Below are positions 1 to 12,711 of a stretch of DNA of 64,000 nucleotides, piece after piece; within the stretch, counting starts at the first letter, position 1; each line of letters starts with the position of its first letter. The DNA lies in contig OZ234498.1 of NCBI GenBank assembly GCA_965153455.1, positions 11,408,001 to 11,472,000 on the forward strand, given 5' to 3'. The notes beneath the pieces are model-generated. The model ran no database searches. It was not told where the DNA came from and was given only the letters and a program-made list of their open reading frames with translations. A program made the position numbers and the translations under genes. The DNA is from Sphagnum compactum. Taxonomy: Eukaryota; Bryophyta; Sphagnopsida; Sphagnales.

Positions 1-566
1 ACATGAGTTACATAGTCTCTCTCCCTAATGGGCACAGCCAACAAAATATATATTATGCCTATTTGCTGCACTGCAAGTAGCATAAGATTGCATTCCAGTG
101 TCTTAAAAGTGGCTGGATTGTACAAGGAAGTCACGTACCCACCACCCAAATCCTAAACAAAGAGCAGAGGTTTGTGGGTTTCTTTTACTTGGGAAAATAG
201 GACAATATATATATATACACATTGGTAGATCTCCTGCCATCATGTTGTGCTAAAACACAGGAAGCTGGGAAGAAGAGCTCCATTGCTCGCTGCTAACTAA
301 AAAGCTTCTTTTTTGATAGCTTGCACAGCTGTGCAGTTACTTAAGCAATAATTACTAGAGTCTATTGCAAAACAAGAAGGAGATTACAATGCCACATTTC
401 TGCACATTATGGACAATGTAATTTACATAGACTGTAATGTTTTCTCTCTTGGACAATTTGCAAACACTTAGGAGAGAATACTTCATAGGAGATTAACTAA
501 TACGCTAAACAACAGCGTCACCGGCCTGCACCTCTGTTTTGAGACTTTGGGTTTAGGTAAATTTTC

Positions 567-1174
567 TCAACTCTGAACATGAACAGATTGCAGACTGAAC
601 AGGCGATGTGCAGAAATGATGGCCAAGGTTGCAAACACAAGTGTGGCCATGTATGTGAGTATGAGCGAGATACCCACTCTAGTGCAGAAGCTGTGATAGT
701 TGCTGCATTGTTCATTCCATCCTATATAGTTGATGCCATGCTCAGCCACATATGCAACTTCCGTGCTTGAAGCTGCTGCCGCCAACAGCACATAAGCTAC
801 TGCCTGCAAAGATCCATCATGATCCATGATCCATCACTTCTTCAGTCACAATGTATCAACTTAGTACTCAATCTCTACGTACCTCCATGATGCATCATCT
901 CATGACAATCAATTCCACTTCCAATATTTAATTATATCTAGAAATATTTGCAGCTGCTGGGGAAGGATCGAGACTAGCTAGACACCTGGTCGGCCAGCAA
1001 TGTGATCCAACTTCCGGCTTTGGATTGTCGTGAGATAGCTGCAACAATGATCAACTGAACCAGCGCTACCACTGCTGCAACTGCATTTGCCCACACCAGA
1101 TACCTGAACACAACCAAAATATGCCAAAGATCAGCACCCTGTGTTAGTTCTGGTTTGTGTGCTTGGTGATGAAA

Positions 1175-1227
<53 letters not shown>

Positions 1228-1539
1228 AGAGCTTGAAAGCTTGAAATCTTACTTGAAAGATGTGAACAAGCTGTAATAAGCCTTCTTAGGAACGTTGATG
1301 TCTGTGTTCAAGTAGGGGATGTAAAAGGGAGTGCTACCCAGCTGCTCATCAGTGTCCATGACTACCAATCCAGCTACGGAAAGAGCAATAGCAGCCAGCC
1401 GCAAGGAAATGTTCACCACTTTACTTGGAGCTGCAGCAGCCTGCATTAGTGATCTCCTTTTTCCGGAGTCATGATCATCTGTCTTCATGTCTTGTCCCAC
1501 ATTCCCTTCATTTGCTTCATGTCCGCTGTTGTTCTTCAT
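567..1539 (-). CDS. CASP-like membrane protein (CASPL2 type), 3 exons, 213 aa
   Basis: Exons read 1539-1253, 1103-986 and 803-567 on the minus strand. Both introns are GT-AG (149 and 182 bp) and the phases join cleanly. The ATG at 1539 is the first in frame. The product has a hydrophilic N-terminus and four predicted membrane helices near residues 41-61, 98-119, 136-157 and 180-200. The first helix carries an Arg (R48), and the DQ pair just before helix 3 (D134-Q135) begins the family's most conserved segment, which continues with the STEVAYVAEHG stretch and a W..C...FC pattern. The family (MARVEL-like, DUF588) forms plasma-membrane scaffolds; the founding CASPs organise the Casparian strip. 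The RLFS ending resembles CASPL2 members, and the length is normal for the family. The subfamily assignment is from memory, and the substrate or cell type cannot be read from the sequence. Confidence 0.9.
1176..1223. repeat. (TG)n(GA)n microsatellite in intron 1 of the CASP-like gene
   Basis: About seven TG units are followed by about 17 GA units, lying inside the 149-bp first intron close to its splice donor at 1252-1251. On the transcribed minus strand it reads as a long CT/CA pyrimidine-rich tract. Confidence 0.95.
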
Positions 1540-1612
1540 CGTAAATTTTTTCACACTCCACAGCTTCAATCTCTAGCTCACAATGAAACCTTCCTGTGCT
1601 GGTTCCAGACCT

Positions 1613-1654
1613 CAGCAGCAGCAGAACAACAACAACAACAACAACAGCAGCAGC
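1613..1654. repeat. CAG/CAA trinucleotide tract upstream of the CASP-like gene
   Basis: CAG and CAA units lie about 75-115 bp upstream of the ATG of the minus-strand CASP-like gene. On the transcribed strand they read CTG/TTG. The tract probably falls in the 5' leader or core promoter. Confidence 0.85.
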
Positions 1655-1689
1655 GGAAGAGCTTGGCTATGGCGAGAGCGTGAAATGAG

Positions 1690-2198
1690 AATGGCGTTTG
1701 TCTCGTGGGCACGGTGACCATGGAAGTGTGTGTCCGGAGGGATCTTCAACCTACTCACAGTCTCACACCAAACCAAACTTACCAACTTTCTTTTATTTTT
1801 TGGTTTTTGGTTTTGCCCACCAGTTCAGTTACAAATTTTGTCACAGATCTTCACCATTCATTCATATACTGTGAAGGACACAAGACTTGGAATCAAAGGC
1901 TTGGTGGACACTTTTACCCACACAATCAGTGAATTATTATTTTCCAACAAATTTTGGTGTTTGATTGTTTGTTTGTTTGGCAATAAACAATTTGGAAATT
2001 ATTGGCAAAAAAAGCTTTTTTTTTTGTCACTTACATTCGACCAATTTTTGCTAAATTTTTGGACAAGTTTGCCAAATTTTGCATACAAAAAAATGGGGGA
2101 TTTAAGAGAGAGATAGAAAAAAAGAAAGTGTGCCCACAATTGGTAGTCTTTAAATTTTTCCTTCACCATTCAAGTACTGAATTTACATCCCCATTGGA
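1690..2198. other. AT-rich intergenic DNA
   Basis: This is probably the upstream region of the CASP-like gene. It has homopolymeric A/T runs and short chance ORFs without recognisable domains. I see no RNA gene or clear promoter element. Confidence 0.5.
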
Positions 2199-2466
2199 TA
2201 GGTGATTTTATTTTAGTTTTTGGCGAATTTTCTCCATTTTGTGAAAATATTTTATTAAAAAAGAATATTCTGTCACAAATTCCCTTTTTTTATAAATTTT
2301 TTTTTGGCAGAAATCATCAAAACTCCATACAACATGAAAAGGTGCTTAAGATTTTTCTACTTTTATATTTTGAATATTGTCAAATTTTGGCTAAATATTC
2401 TTATAGATGATTGCCACTTGCGCAGCAACAAATGTTTTTCGGAAAATAACGAAAAGAAAAACACTG
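2199..2466 (+). mobile_element. Short hAT-like non-autonomous element, family 1 copy (268 bp)
   Basis: The right half matches the other family 1 copies: TTTTTCTACTTT, then a CAAATTTTGGCTAAAT core, GATGATTGCCACTT, ending AAAAACACTG. Candidate 8-bp target duplications flank it (CCATTGGA at 2191-2198 and GCATCGGA at 2467-2474, 6 of 8 identical). The left end, TAGGTGATTTT, is a decayed form of CAGTGTTTT. This is an old copy. Confidence 0.55.
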
Positions 2467-2474
2467 GCATCGGA

Positions 2475-3612
2475 CGGTGGACACAAGACTTAGAAGCAAA
2501 GACTTGGAAAGTTACCCACAATTGGTGGAGTAGTTTTTTTATTCAATCTTTTTTACAAACCTATTTATGCCGCATTTTTTGGGTTAGTTTTGTGTGAAGT
2601 TTACAAGGTTTTGGCCGGCTTAGGGTAATAATAATTACTATCATGAGAATTTTTTTGCTATAGAATAGTACCAAGTTAGTACGCGTTTGTTCGGGAGTTC
2701 TTTGGGTATTTGGGAACCATGATGAAAGAGTATGCTACAAGTGTTTTAAGTTAGTGGTTGGTGAGTTTTGAGTAGGCGAGCACCAAATCCATGGACACAA
2801 ACTGGAGTGAGGTTTGATTGGATAGGATTTTGGAAATGTATCATGAAGAGGTTGGTCACCTTTGCTTCCTAGCAAATGTATCTTTTCACACAACTATTCA
2901 CATTTCACCAGGCACAAACAGAAAGGATGTGCCTTGTTACAATCAAGTACTTTATGAAACCATCGTGGCAGTGATTATCTTGTGAAGATGCCGATGTTGT
3001 GGAGTAGATGGTGGCATGCTTGTGGCCTTTGCCAATCATGGCCACACAATTCATCCACCCAATGCTCGGACGCTTCAGCACCCCCAAAAGTTGCACGGGA
3101 TGAAACATTCAATTTGAAATACATGAATTTGAAATATCCGAAATTTGAATGCTATATGCCTAATTTATGATAATTTTGTAGCTTTGGGATATTATGTTTG
3201 GATGGACTAGGAGATGGCAATGTAGTGCAAAAGATAAGAATAGTTTTAGAGAAATAAGATGGATAGAGGAGATGTGTTTCCCCAAGATGCGATCCGTAAA
3301 AGTCATCCAAGCAATAGTAGACTCACAATATTTTAATTTAAAATTTTGCAATTAAATTCCACCAGATGTAAAATCTTGAATGTTTTCCACACATGTACCT
3401 AATTAAATCAGGTATAAATCTAGTTTTCAAAAAAAAAATTAAAAATCCTCGTGCTATGTAGCTTTTTCTATTTTTGAATCCCCAACACCCAAAAGCAGCA
3501 TTGGCACCTTTGAGAAGGCAACTATGGTTGAGTGCAAGGGTCCAATTGTTCAAGCATGGGTGGATGAAGGCTTGGACAATTGGAGGCCAGGGGATGAAAA
3601 TTTGAAATGATC
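2475..3612. other. Intergenic DNA without recognised features
   Basis: This is AT-rich sequence. Open frames are short and on both strands, and none shows a recognisable domain or convincing codon use. Confidence 0.5.
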
Positions 3613-3621
3613 CTTTGAAGG

Positions 3622-3924
3622 CAGTGTTTCTTTCAATGGCCAATTTTCGCCAAATTTCGACAAGAAAAATATGATTTCAACCTATACAAAAGGAATTTTT
3701 CATGGAAAAAATGATCCAAATTCGCCTTGAGATTTAAAAAAGAAAAAAAATTCAAATCACTAGATTTTTATGAAACATTCCAGTCAGTAAGTAGGCAGTA
3801 ATATTGAAGGATTCTATTTTTTTCTACTTTCGGAGCGGGGTAATATGTAGCCAAATTTGGCTAAATCATTTTTCTGGCTGATCGCCACTTTGACTACATG
3901 ACAGAATCCTTAAATGAAACCATG
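3622..3924 (+). mobile_element. Short hAT-like non-autonomous element, family 1 copy (303 bp)
   Basis: It starts CAGTGTTTCTTTC and contains GGCCAATT, CCTATACAAA, TTTTTCTACTTT, the palindromic core TAGCCAAATTTGGCTA (3849-3864) and GATCGCCACTT. It ends GAAACCATG, a degraded AAACCCTG end. A partial target duplication is visible: CTTTGAAG at 3613-3620 and CTTTGAGA at 3925-3932. It aligns best with the 43223-43502 copy. Confidence 0.7.
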
Positions 3925-4209
3925 CTTTGAGAAGCTAAGTGGGAATCTTCCAGCCCAATTGAACCTGACAAAAGCTTCAAAGGATGTGCTTGCTGTGCAG
4001 CCCAAGCTTTTGCCAGCGCGCATGAGGCACATTACTCAGGGAGCTTATAGCAGGAGCAGTATCTTGTACCATAATGTTTAATAAAATGAGGATCATTGAT
4101 TACTATGTCCACACATACACTTCACAAGTAAAGACCATGGTGGCGTATAGACTAGTTACAAGCAAGAAACAAGCGCACGGGTTCAATGATCAATATCAGC
4201 GTTAGCAGG

Positions 4210-4313
4210 TCCCCTAATATATAATGGAGTTATCCGTAAAGTAACCCTCCTGTCTTCACCCTCTCTTTGGGCCTCCTTTCGCCCCCTATCCCCTCTTTTC
4301 AGTGGTATCAGCA
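4210..4313 (+). mobile_element. Possible LTR 3' end plus primer-binding site
   Basis: A pyrimidine-rich stretch ends TTTTCA at 4301. One base later comes TGGTATCAGCA (4303-4313), which matches the start of the initiator-Met tRNA primer-binding site used by many plant LTR retrotransposons (TGGTATCAGAGC). A TATATAA lies at 4218-4224. No gag/pol coding follows and no second LTR was found, so it could be a chance match. Confidence 0.3.
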
Positions 4314-7300
4314 AAGTAAAGACATGTTAATAAATCTCCCTATAAAATGCTTATACTCAGCGTTTAATGCACAAGGTTCGAGACCAATTATAGTAGTTGC
4401 ACAGTTAAGAGGAGTGAAAATATATGTAGCAGCAGTGGAGGCGCTCAGGGAAAAGGAAGGACACGATGAAACTCAGTTCACCACCAGAATTCATGGTTTT
4501 CTGAGTTTCATCCCCCCTTGAATGCCAATGTACTTTATTGCAGGTTTTTTTTAAATTTTCACCCTGTGTATGATCAAACTCAGGGTTCTGGTGCTGTGTT
4601 TTTCTTACTTTGCGGATAACTCTAATGATAAAACGCAAAAGGGGTTGAGGTTCTTGTAAGTTGCGACTTGTGACCCAAATCAAAACCTTTTTTTGGTGGA
4701 ACTGGCATAAAGAAGAATTAGACCATAGAACTAACATTTTGCTAAAATCATGAAAAACATCAACTCTTGAACATCCATTGAGCTCTTATAGAACAGTTTC
4801 ACCCATACCCTCGAGGGTAAGCAAGTTGATAGCTGAATAGAGGTCAGTAATCAAACGATCTTTGAGTACAAGGAAGACCTGATGATACATACATTTGTTG
4901 CTGATAATTGTGCAACGAATTGTTTATTATTGGACATTCAGTAGTTGACAATTGTGTTTGAAGATTTTGAAGGACTTATTAGTGGCAGGTGATATGTTGT
5001 TTAAAACTGGGTAAATAGGGAAATCTTATGAGGATACAACTGTTTGGTGTTCACAAAGTTGTGTTTAGAAATAGACATGTTTGGTCACTCAAGCAACAAG
5101 CATGTGATTAGGTCATATGGTCATTTTGACTGGGGTCAACTTAGTTGGAATAATTTGAACTTAATACAAATGTGTTTGGTAATTGCAAATAATCCTTTTG
5201 TTTTTTTGGGTATGGCGTTAATGGATAGGGGTGGGAAGGTGTACATCTATAAGGTATGAGACATTTATTGCATTGTTACAAAACTGAGTGTGTTCTATGG
5301 TTTTTTTTTTTTTTCCAAAGAGCCCACTCACTTTGGGACGCCTCAACTTTTGCATTTCTTACCCAATTTGGAGTCAATAAAGGGCCACATTAGGCTAGAC
5401 TAGTGCCTTATAAAAAATCTTTCAATCCCAGGGCCAAAAAATGGACTTTCACTGAACCGCATCTTCCCTCAAAGTTCATCAGTGGCTATGAATGGCCTGC
5501 ATAAAACCACTCTCCTACTGTATAAAGCATATGGCACTAGCACAACTCTATTCTGCTCTGTAATAAACATGGCTATTTCATGCGCCTACAATAAGGTTGA
5601 ACAGACAATAATTAGGGTGACACAATTTGTGCAATCTAGAGGATACTGCATGAACAAGAAGGGGAATGAAAAGCGTACACTGTGCACAGTCTTGGATACT
5701 GTTCATTTTGTTCTTGTAAATGAGCAGATGCAACTGCCTTCCACGATATTTTTGCTACACACCATGAACACACACAAGACCCAGAGAACTCACAAGGTAT
5801 AATCAAGAACTTCATGAACATAGGCTATGACATGACCAGCACAAGAGCATCAGTCTGAACATGAATCTGCCATTGACAAATGCGGCTAGTACAAGCCACT
5901 AACTTCTTCAGGTATTTGCTCATAGATCTGGCATAACACAAATAATAAACATTAAAAAAAAACTCTTTTCCATAGCTGAACTTGTATTCAGTTAGGAATT
6001 TGATGGGCATCTCCAGATTCATGAACATGAGCAAACTGAATCATGATAGTCAATTGACACCCAAATCAAGGATTTCCTGTGACAATCCTTAATTTGCCAA
6101 AGGCATAACTCAGTAGATAAATCAGAGGAGAGACTGTTCTCATACTACAAGGTATGACACAGAGAAACCACTATCCAAATGACTTTTGACATGCGATTCA
6201 CCAACTTTAGTTAAGTTGGATATCATGTGTAAAATGTATTATGGTCTAGTGGTGAATTGAACTCACAACTAATTACAGTTTCAGTCCTTGCAAAAAATGG
6301 CAAAGTAAACTTAAAATTTTGATGTGATTGGAAAACATAATTTAAGTGAGTAAACAAATGTTGAAATAGTTGTACTCAATTTCATAAATTTAATATAGAT
6401 GGAGCTTATTGTCACCTTCTAATTTTTCTTTTGTGAAAGCCTCCTCTAAAGACCCAAAGGAAAACCTATTGTCACATCACATGTTGTTTTTTTGGGGGCC
6501 AAATTCCTTTACACCATGCAAGCATATTCAAAAAAGAGTCACAATGGTAAATTTTTAAAAAAAATCATAGTTATGATTATTGGGAAAGTTTTTAAAGCCA
6601 CTAGTTGGTTTTCACCATGGGTGTTGCACTTGGATCCATCTTGAGGATTTATTCAATGATCACAATTTGCCCAAAAAAAAAATCATCCTTAGAATTCTTG
6701 CAATCACAAATTGTAAAAGAAACTCATTATGAATGAACATTTTGAAACCACATGCACCTTTCATGTCCATGTATAGATGTGGGTAGGAGAAAGGGGTTAG
6801 GTAGTTAGGGTTGGAATAGGTAGCCTGTATGAGTGACACAAACAAACAAATATAGAAAAAATATTATATAGACTAGCTATTTAAACAATTCAACCACTTG
6901 CAATGGTGAAAAATATTTATGTCCATTCCTTAAACATGTGACAAAATTGTTCGTGGTGCAAAAATAAATTGCATTTGCAAGTGCCAGCGAGGAATTAGGT
7001 GGAAGATTTGACAAATGGGATGAGTATCATCATTAATTTTGGGCACAAGAGTGAAGGTAAGAAATACATGCGTTTCTTCCTTTAATATTTGATTTTGAAA
7101 ATAAAGATGCTTCCAGCGTCTAAGAAGTTAATTCACTATGTTTCCTTCTGTTTTTTCCTTCTCTTTTATGGTAATACACATTTGATTTTTTTCTTTGAAG
7201 AAGCCACAAATATGGTGCTTTCAACCAACACTTCCCCTTCAAATTAATAGCAATTAGGTATTCATTGTATTTTTTTGGTAACACATATCCATTGATTTTT

Positions 7301-8165
7301 TATTTTGACATCAAGGGTTGGTTCCTTCTTATAATCAACAATATTTGGATCGATGGTCTTGCTCACATTTGAAAAATTATTTACTAGGCTTCAATATCAT
7401 TTATGGCTAGATCAAAATTTTCCTTCATCATCATTTGGTAATATGAATATTGGAAAATGTCCACCACACTTGTAACCTAAAACATCAATTCTCAAATCTC
7501 AAATCTCACTTCTCTATCCAATTAATAGTCATTTGTGAATTTAAAGTTTTGATTTGCCCCCTAACATTGGCTTGTGCATTGTTTTTAATGTCAATAGGAA
7601 GTGGTCAACACATACCATTTTGGGCTTTAGTATTTGGTTTTAGTATATATGTCGATTTCATGCCCATTGATGATTGTGGGATTGTTCATAAATGATCACC
7701 TCAAAATTACTTGGTCACACACATGAATCACTTTTTGTCAATTCATTTGAAATGCAAAGATTCCATGTTTTGGTAATCATTTTGGAATATATTGCACCTT
7801 TATAAGCAAAGGAAACTAGTCACACATTTGTGACTCACCAAAACACAACACTTCTTGTGGGTACATGATGGGGAGCTCTCATAGCAAATTTGGCCAAGAA
7901 GTGTGAAGGAGCCACACATCTTACACAAGCCAATCATATCATATCATTTATGGGCATATTATGAAGACCTTAGTATACAAGGTTCTTTTCAAGCTTCTAT
8001 GCTTGTAATGCTTCAACATATTTTAAACAAGTGCAACAATGCAAAACTATAAATGGATGGAAAATTATTTTAATTCACATGAAGAAAGCATGATAGTGTA
8101 TGAAAGTACAACTTTTATCATCCATCATAGGAAGAATGAAAATGTAAATGTTGAAAGTTCCAATG
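4314..8165. other. Gene-free AT-rich stretch
   Basis: Open frames are short (under about 110 codons), on both strands, and lack recognisable domains. Poly-T runs occur, for example near 5300. I see no structural RNA, no complete element and no coherent exon series. Confidence 0.5.
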
Positions 8166-8510
8166 ATGAGTAATCAAGATTTGTATATGGGGAATGTTTT
8201 GGAATCCTTTGGATGGTCATCCATGGACCATTCCAAAAACAATTTAAAAAATAACTATCTCCTTTTCAAGCCTAACTAATTCATTTCTTTTTTAATAACT
8301 ACTTTTTTTTCATATTAATTTTCTGAATAACTATCTGTGACCTTTCCTAATAACTATTTCCATTTTATAACTACTTCACTTTTTTTCTTTATCCATCAAC
8401 ATGGATATGAAAAAAATTTAACATGTGTCTTTTCAAGTCCACGAAATGTATATTAATTTAAATTAAATTTTTTATCGACATAATTAATGATGAATTATTG
8501 AAAACCATTA
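8166..8510 (-). repeat. Dispersed palindrome-bearing repeat, family 3 copy A
   Basis: Read on the minus strand it follows the same order as the copies at 43665 and 52284: a TTAATTTAAATT segment, a palindromic core (8400-8448), AGTTATAAAATGG, AGTTATTTTT, then GGAATGGTC and GATGACCAT, and an end at CCCCATATAC. No terminal repeats or target duplications were found, so the element class is unknown. Confidence 0.6.
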
Positions 8511-9724
8511 AAAAAAAAAAAGTTGATCGTCATTCATAGTATATAGCAACGTAGAGCTCAAATTCAATAATTGACATAATCATTAGAACTTTCAACAACA
8601 TGATAACATGTTGCAAAGTCTCTCCCATCTATATCTAATGATAATGTACAAAATAAACCATTGTAGCCATTGTAAAAATGTGTATATGCACAATGGATTA
8701 ATGGTTTGTGTAGATGACACACAATGAAGAAAGTTTGATTCTAAAGGACAAGAAGCTCTAGTTCGGTTTCAAGCATGATGGAAAAAATTCTATAAAATAA
8801 ACAAAAAATGAGAGGGATAAGTCATGCAATTAATAATTATTCAAAAAATTTAGTCGAATCAAACACTACTAAATTCAAAAATTACTAATGTTTGTTTTGA
8901 CTAAGTTCGATTTTTATTTTAATCAAAATGAATATTATGGGTGAAATGTGGACAATGAAGAACTTACAAGGAAATCATAATGCTAACATTATGATTAAAT
9001 TTGGTCACTACAATATGACAAAGATAATGATGTGTCATCATGTAGGACTATTGTAATTAACACATGCTACTGGGTGCTGTCACAATAATATGAGCCAAAA
9101 AGGACATTGGATGGTGAAAAAAAGTAATCAAAATTGAAGAAATATTTATATTTTATCATTTAAAACCATAACAATTATGTTAAGTTGTTCTTTTTTCATT
9201 CATATGAATGTGAAGGAATTCAAACCAGAAATCCATTTGATAAAATTTTAAGTTTAAGTTTTGATTTAGGACCTTTGAAAGTGAACACCTATTACATCAA
9301 AAGGAATCAATTTTGTGAAGGACTATCAAAAGGATTCATATAATAAAACAAAATTGATGGGAAAAAACTTAAGAAGATAAAGACCTATTAGCCACATTAA
9401 AAAAAACTCATACCCTAAAATATGTGGAAACCTAAAACTATAAAAATTCAAAGAACTTTCCAAAATTGATCCAAAATTTTAAAACTTCAAAATTTTTTTA
9501 CCACATATAAATGGCTATAATGTACATGATGTGTTAAAAAACGTTGTAGCTCATTATACAAGAAAACATAAAAAATTTAAAAATCAATTTTTGGTTATGA
9601 TTTGAAATTGTTATCATTTTAAAAGAGGAAACACTGAATTTACAAGGAATTAACACACTTTCAAAAATTCATATATATTCAAAAATTATTTTGTAAAAAT
9701 TGTCATGTACTTGGAAAATTATAA
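8511..9724. other. Gene-free stretch with a diverged repeat (about 9231-9650)
   Basis: The segment 9231-9650 shares landmarks in the same order with 58905-59330 (a GTTGTAGCT word followed by ATTATA or TAATA, then GATTT(G/C)AAATTGT and TTTTAAGA-type words before AAACAC). This suggests an old dispersed element. No coding capacity is seen. Confidence 0.4.
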
Positions 9725-9848
9725 GAATTTCCTTGTATTATTTTGTTAAGGTTTGCAGTATAACAAACAATTAAGGTTTTGTAAATGGACTTGGAAATTC
9801 TTCACAAACTTTTAACACAAACCTTAACAAAATAATACAAAGAATTTC
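9725..9848 (+). other. Long inverted repeat (31-nt arms, 62-nt loop)
   Basis: Arms 9725-9755 and 9818-9848 are reverse complements at 29 of 31 positions; the inner end of the stem is GTTAAGGTTTG / CAAACCTTAAC. A transcript of either strand would form a strong hairpin. It could be a small foldback element, an eroded inverted-repeat transposon or a small-RNA precursor. No flanking duplication was recognised. Confidence 0.75.
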
Positions 9849-10296
9849 TTTTCAAAAATTTAAGATTGTTTTGAAATTTTTTTTTGAGAGTATTCCAGAA
9901 CTATTCCCCCAAAAGTAGTCGCCTAAGAGGGTGGCAATGGCTCCTATTAACCTATTTGTACCCTATCTCGTTTGCACTTTATTCTAGTTGTCTTATGTGG
10001 CATTATGACCAAAATGTGTTATTGTTTTTGTTTTATACGACATAATGTATATGATGTCCTTACTTTTAAATTAAATGTGATTATGAACTCAAAACTTGAA
10101 AATTTATAATTAATTTATAATTTTGCATTTCACACATGAAATGAATCAATTTCATAATGAAAATACATAATTATAGTATTATATAAAAACATCACATTGA
10201 AAATGTTGACATAAATATTTGAAATTAATGTTCATTATTAAATGAATTTATTTATGAAAATAAATAATGAATTAAATAAAATAATGAAATTAACAT

Positions 10297-10388
10297 ATAG
10301 GTAAATATATAGGTAAGTAGGTAGGTATTAACTAGTAAAAACCATGCACCTTTTACCTACCTACTAATCAAACATTACTTATTACCTA
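10297..10388. repeat. TAGG/CCTA tetranucleotide-rich tract with inverted halves
   Basis: A run of GTAGG/TAGGT units is followed about 30 bp later by ACCTACCTACT in the opposite sense, so the tract can fold back. Related tracts occur at 12445-12550 and 44600-45235. Confidence 0.75.
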
Positions 10389-12444
10389 CCGAATATGAAA
10401 TAAACTTCATTATGAACTTTTCAAAAAAATTATAACATCTTGATGCTCAAAATTTGAAAATAAATGTGTTTCTATTTATGTGATTACACAATTTGTCATC
10501 ATGAAAAATGATGGTCAAATGGTTAAGGATTTGCCATTTGGTTACGGAGGTGAAGGTCCAAATTAGTGTTGGTTGGATATGTGTTTTTGGTTAGATATCT
10601 ATATGCACATTAATCGAATATGCATAAAGTCATATCTAGACTTTGTATATTTTTTCCTAACTAGCCTCATCTAGAACTAATAGAGGTCTTTCAAGCAAGT
10701 AACATTATCACAATCATATCCATAAGGATGACCTTGCAATAGATAACCTTATTTGCTAGTTATTTTAGATAGAACACCATATATGATTTCCTTGTATGGT
10801 GTAGGGTTTAGGGGCAAAGAGAGAACACAAAGCTTTTGGGCTTTGTCAAATTATTTGTCGTTGTCAAGCTTTCTGTCATTATCAAAGGGCAACTTTAAGG
10901 TTTAGGAGTGAAAAGAAAGCATGAAACTTTTATCATTATCAAGCATGCAAAGTTTATTACCTTTGTCAAGTGTTCAAAACTTTTTTTTTATCAATTTTTA
11001 CTATTGTTATCAAGCAACAACTTAGGGATGATGAATGGAGATAACATAAGCTTTTTTTTGCATTGTTGTGCTAGTTTGTAGGAAAGAGCTATGCATTTAA
11101 CATTGTTGTGTTTGTTTGCAAGAAAGGTATACACATTTTGCATTGTTGTGCTAGTTTATAAGAGAAAGCTACACATCTCATGTCGCTACATTGGTTTTTT
11201 GTGTTGCTATGTTGGTTTACAAAAGAAAGTTATACATTTCATGTTGTTGTAGTTCAAGTACTAGTTGATGCATTCGGATAGATGCAAGCTATGGTGACTC
11301 ACTTTTGTGATGAAACAATGTTTTTTCCTTGAGTACTTTTTATTCAAATGCTTGTGGTGATAAATATATCTTAGATCTATTAATTGGGACTTGGATCTAA
11401 TCTAACAACTTCATTATGAAAAGAATTGTGTGGTTATTTATTGATAAAAAAATTGTTTACTAATAGTAATGGACATTTGAAGTCAAAAAATATGGACTAG
11501 TTGTCTAATTGGAACATCACAAAATGGAAAATTTTATGTTGATTCACATTCCAAATTTGTTATTGGGACTCAATATATAATGAAATACAAGATGATAAAC
11601 TCACATGAAGAATTTTTCTTTGAAAACCTTAACCATTTAATAATTAGGAACTTTTCAATGGTTAAAATTTGACCATCTCTTCATAAGTCCATATGAGTTG
11701 CAATATTAGTTTGTTTTCAATTTTTTTGTCCCAAAAAATATTTTTTGAAAGTTTTAGACGGGGCATTATTCCTTTAGATCTTATGGGTTTTTCTTTTAGG
11801 AATTCTAAATCAAAAAATGACATCAGCTACATTAAATACCAATATTCACATAGATTTGGGAAGGTTTACAAGTGATTGAACATGTATTATTCAAATATTA
11901 GAATACTAATTTTTTTAAAGTAACAACCATGTCCATTTGAATCACTTTAAAGAATCTTGTATGGATTTATAGGGAGTGTATTTTTCTACCACTATTGAGC
12001 CACTGTACCATGCATTCACCCAGTGTTGTGTTATTGCCTTTGCATGAAAGAGCTATGATTACTTCATTATTGTGTTGTTGCATTTGTAGGAAAGAGTTAC
12101 AATTGCTACATTGTTATGTTGTTGCATTTGAATCACTGGTTGTTGAGTTACTACATTCATTACTATAATTCATGGTTTTTTTAACTAGGTTTTTAAATTA
12201 AAAAAATACCAAAAAGTGACAAGTGTAAAAAAAACCACCCTGTCAATTTCAACAAGTCATTTTATACATGTCCAGTGCGACTGGGCAGTCAAATTGGACC
12301 TTGTCATTTTGACTAGCGGAATGACTAACAAATTGACTAATTATTTGATTGACTATTTGACTATTGGTGGATAATGGATCATTTGATTAGGTCAATTTTA
12401 TACCTAAATTAAAATCATTTTTTGGATTATTATTTAGAAAAATA
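10389..12444. other. Gene-free stretch with degenerate minisatellites
   Basis: Near 11060-11250 a degenerate repeat of about 40 bp recurs: CATTGTTGTG, then a G-T-T-T word, AGAAAG and a C-A-C-A-T word. Related units recur near 12030-12140. The rest is AT-rich. An open frame of 60 codons at 11693-11875 has no recognisable domain. Confidence 0.5.
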
Positions 12445-12550
12445 ATAGGTAGGTAAATAGGTAGGTAGGTAATAAATAGGTTTAGGTAGGTTGAAAAAAA
12501 ACACTTAGGTAGGTAGGTGTTAGCTTAGCCTAGCCTAACCTAACTACCTT
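12445..12550. repeat. TAGG-rich tract followed by CCTAA-rich tract
   Basis: TAGG/GTAGG units run to about 12515. They are followed by AGCCTAGCCTAACC-type units in the opposite sense, which could pair with them. Confidence 0.75.
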
Positions 12551-12711
12551 AGTCTAACCTATCTACTTTAGCCTTTTCAACATGCACATAGGTTGTAAAT
12601 ATAAGGAATTGAACCCCAAACCTTTCCAATGATAAACAAAGTCCTTACCAATGGACTACACCATAAAATGTGTTCAACTTTTATCAAGTTCCTTAATTCA
12701 CATCATTAAAC

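Noticed and set aside
1540-1569. Extending the CASP-like protein by ten residues upstream of the ATG
   Set aside because: The extension would begin at TTG; the first in-frame ATG is at 1539.
4370-4400. A tRNA-like T-loop word GGTTCGAGACC
   Set aside because: No A-box, no acceptor stem and no cloverleaf could be drawn around it.
6478-6540. A seventh family 1 element starting at a TGTTTTTTTGGGGGCC word
   Set aside because: Only the first 20 bases resemble the family; no core, right end or duplication follows.
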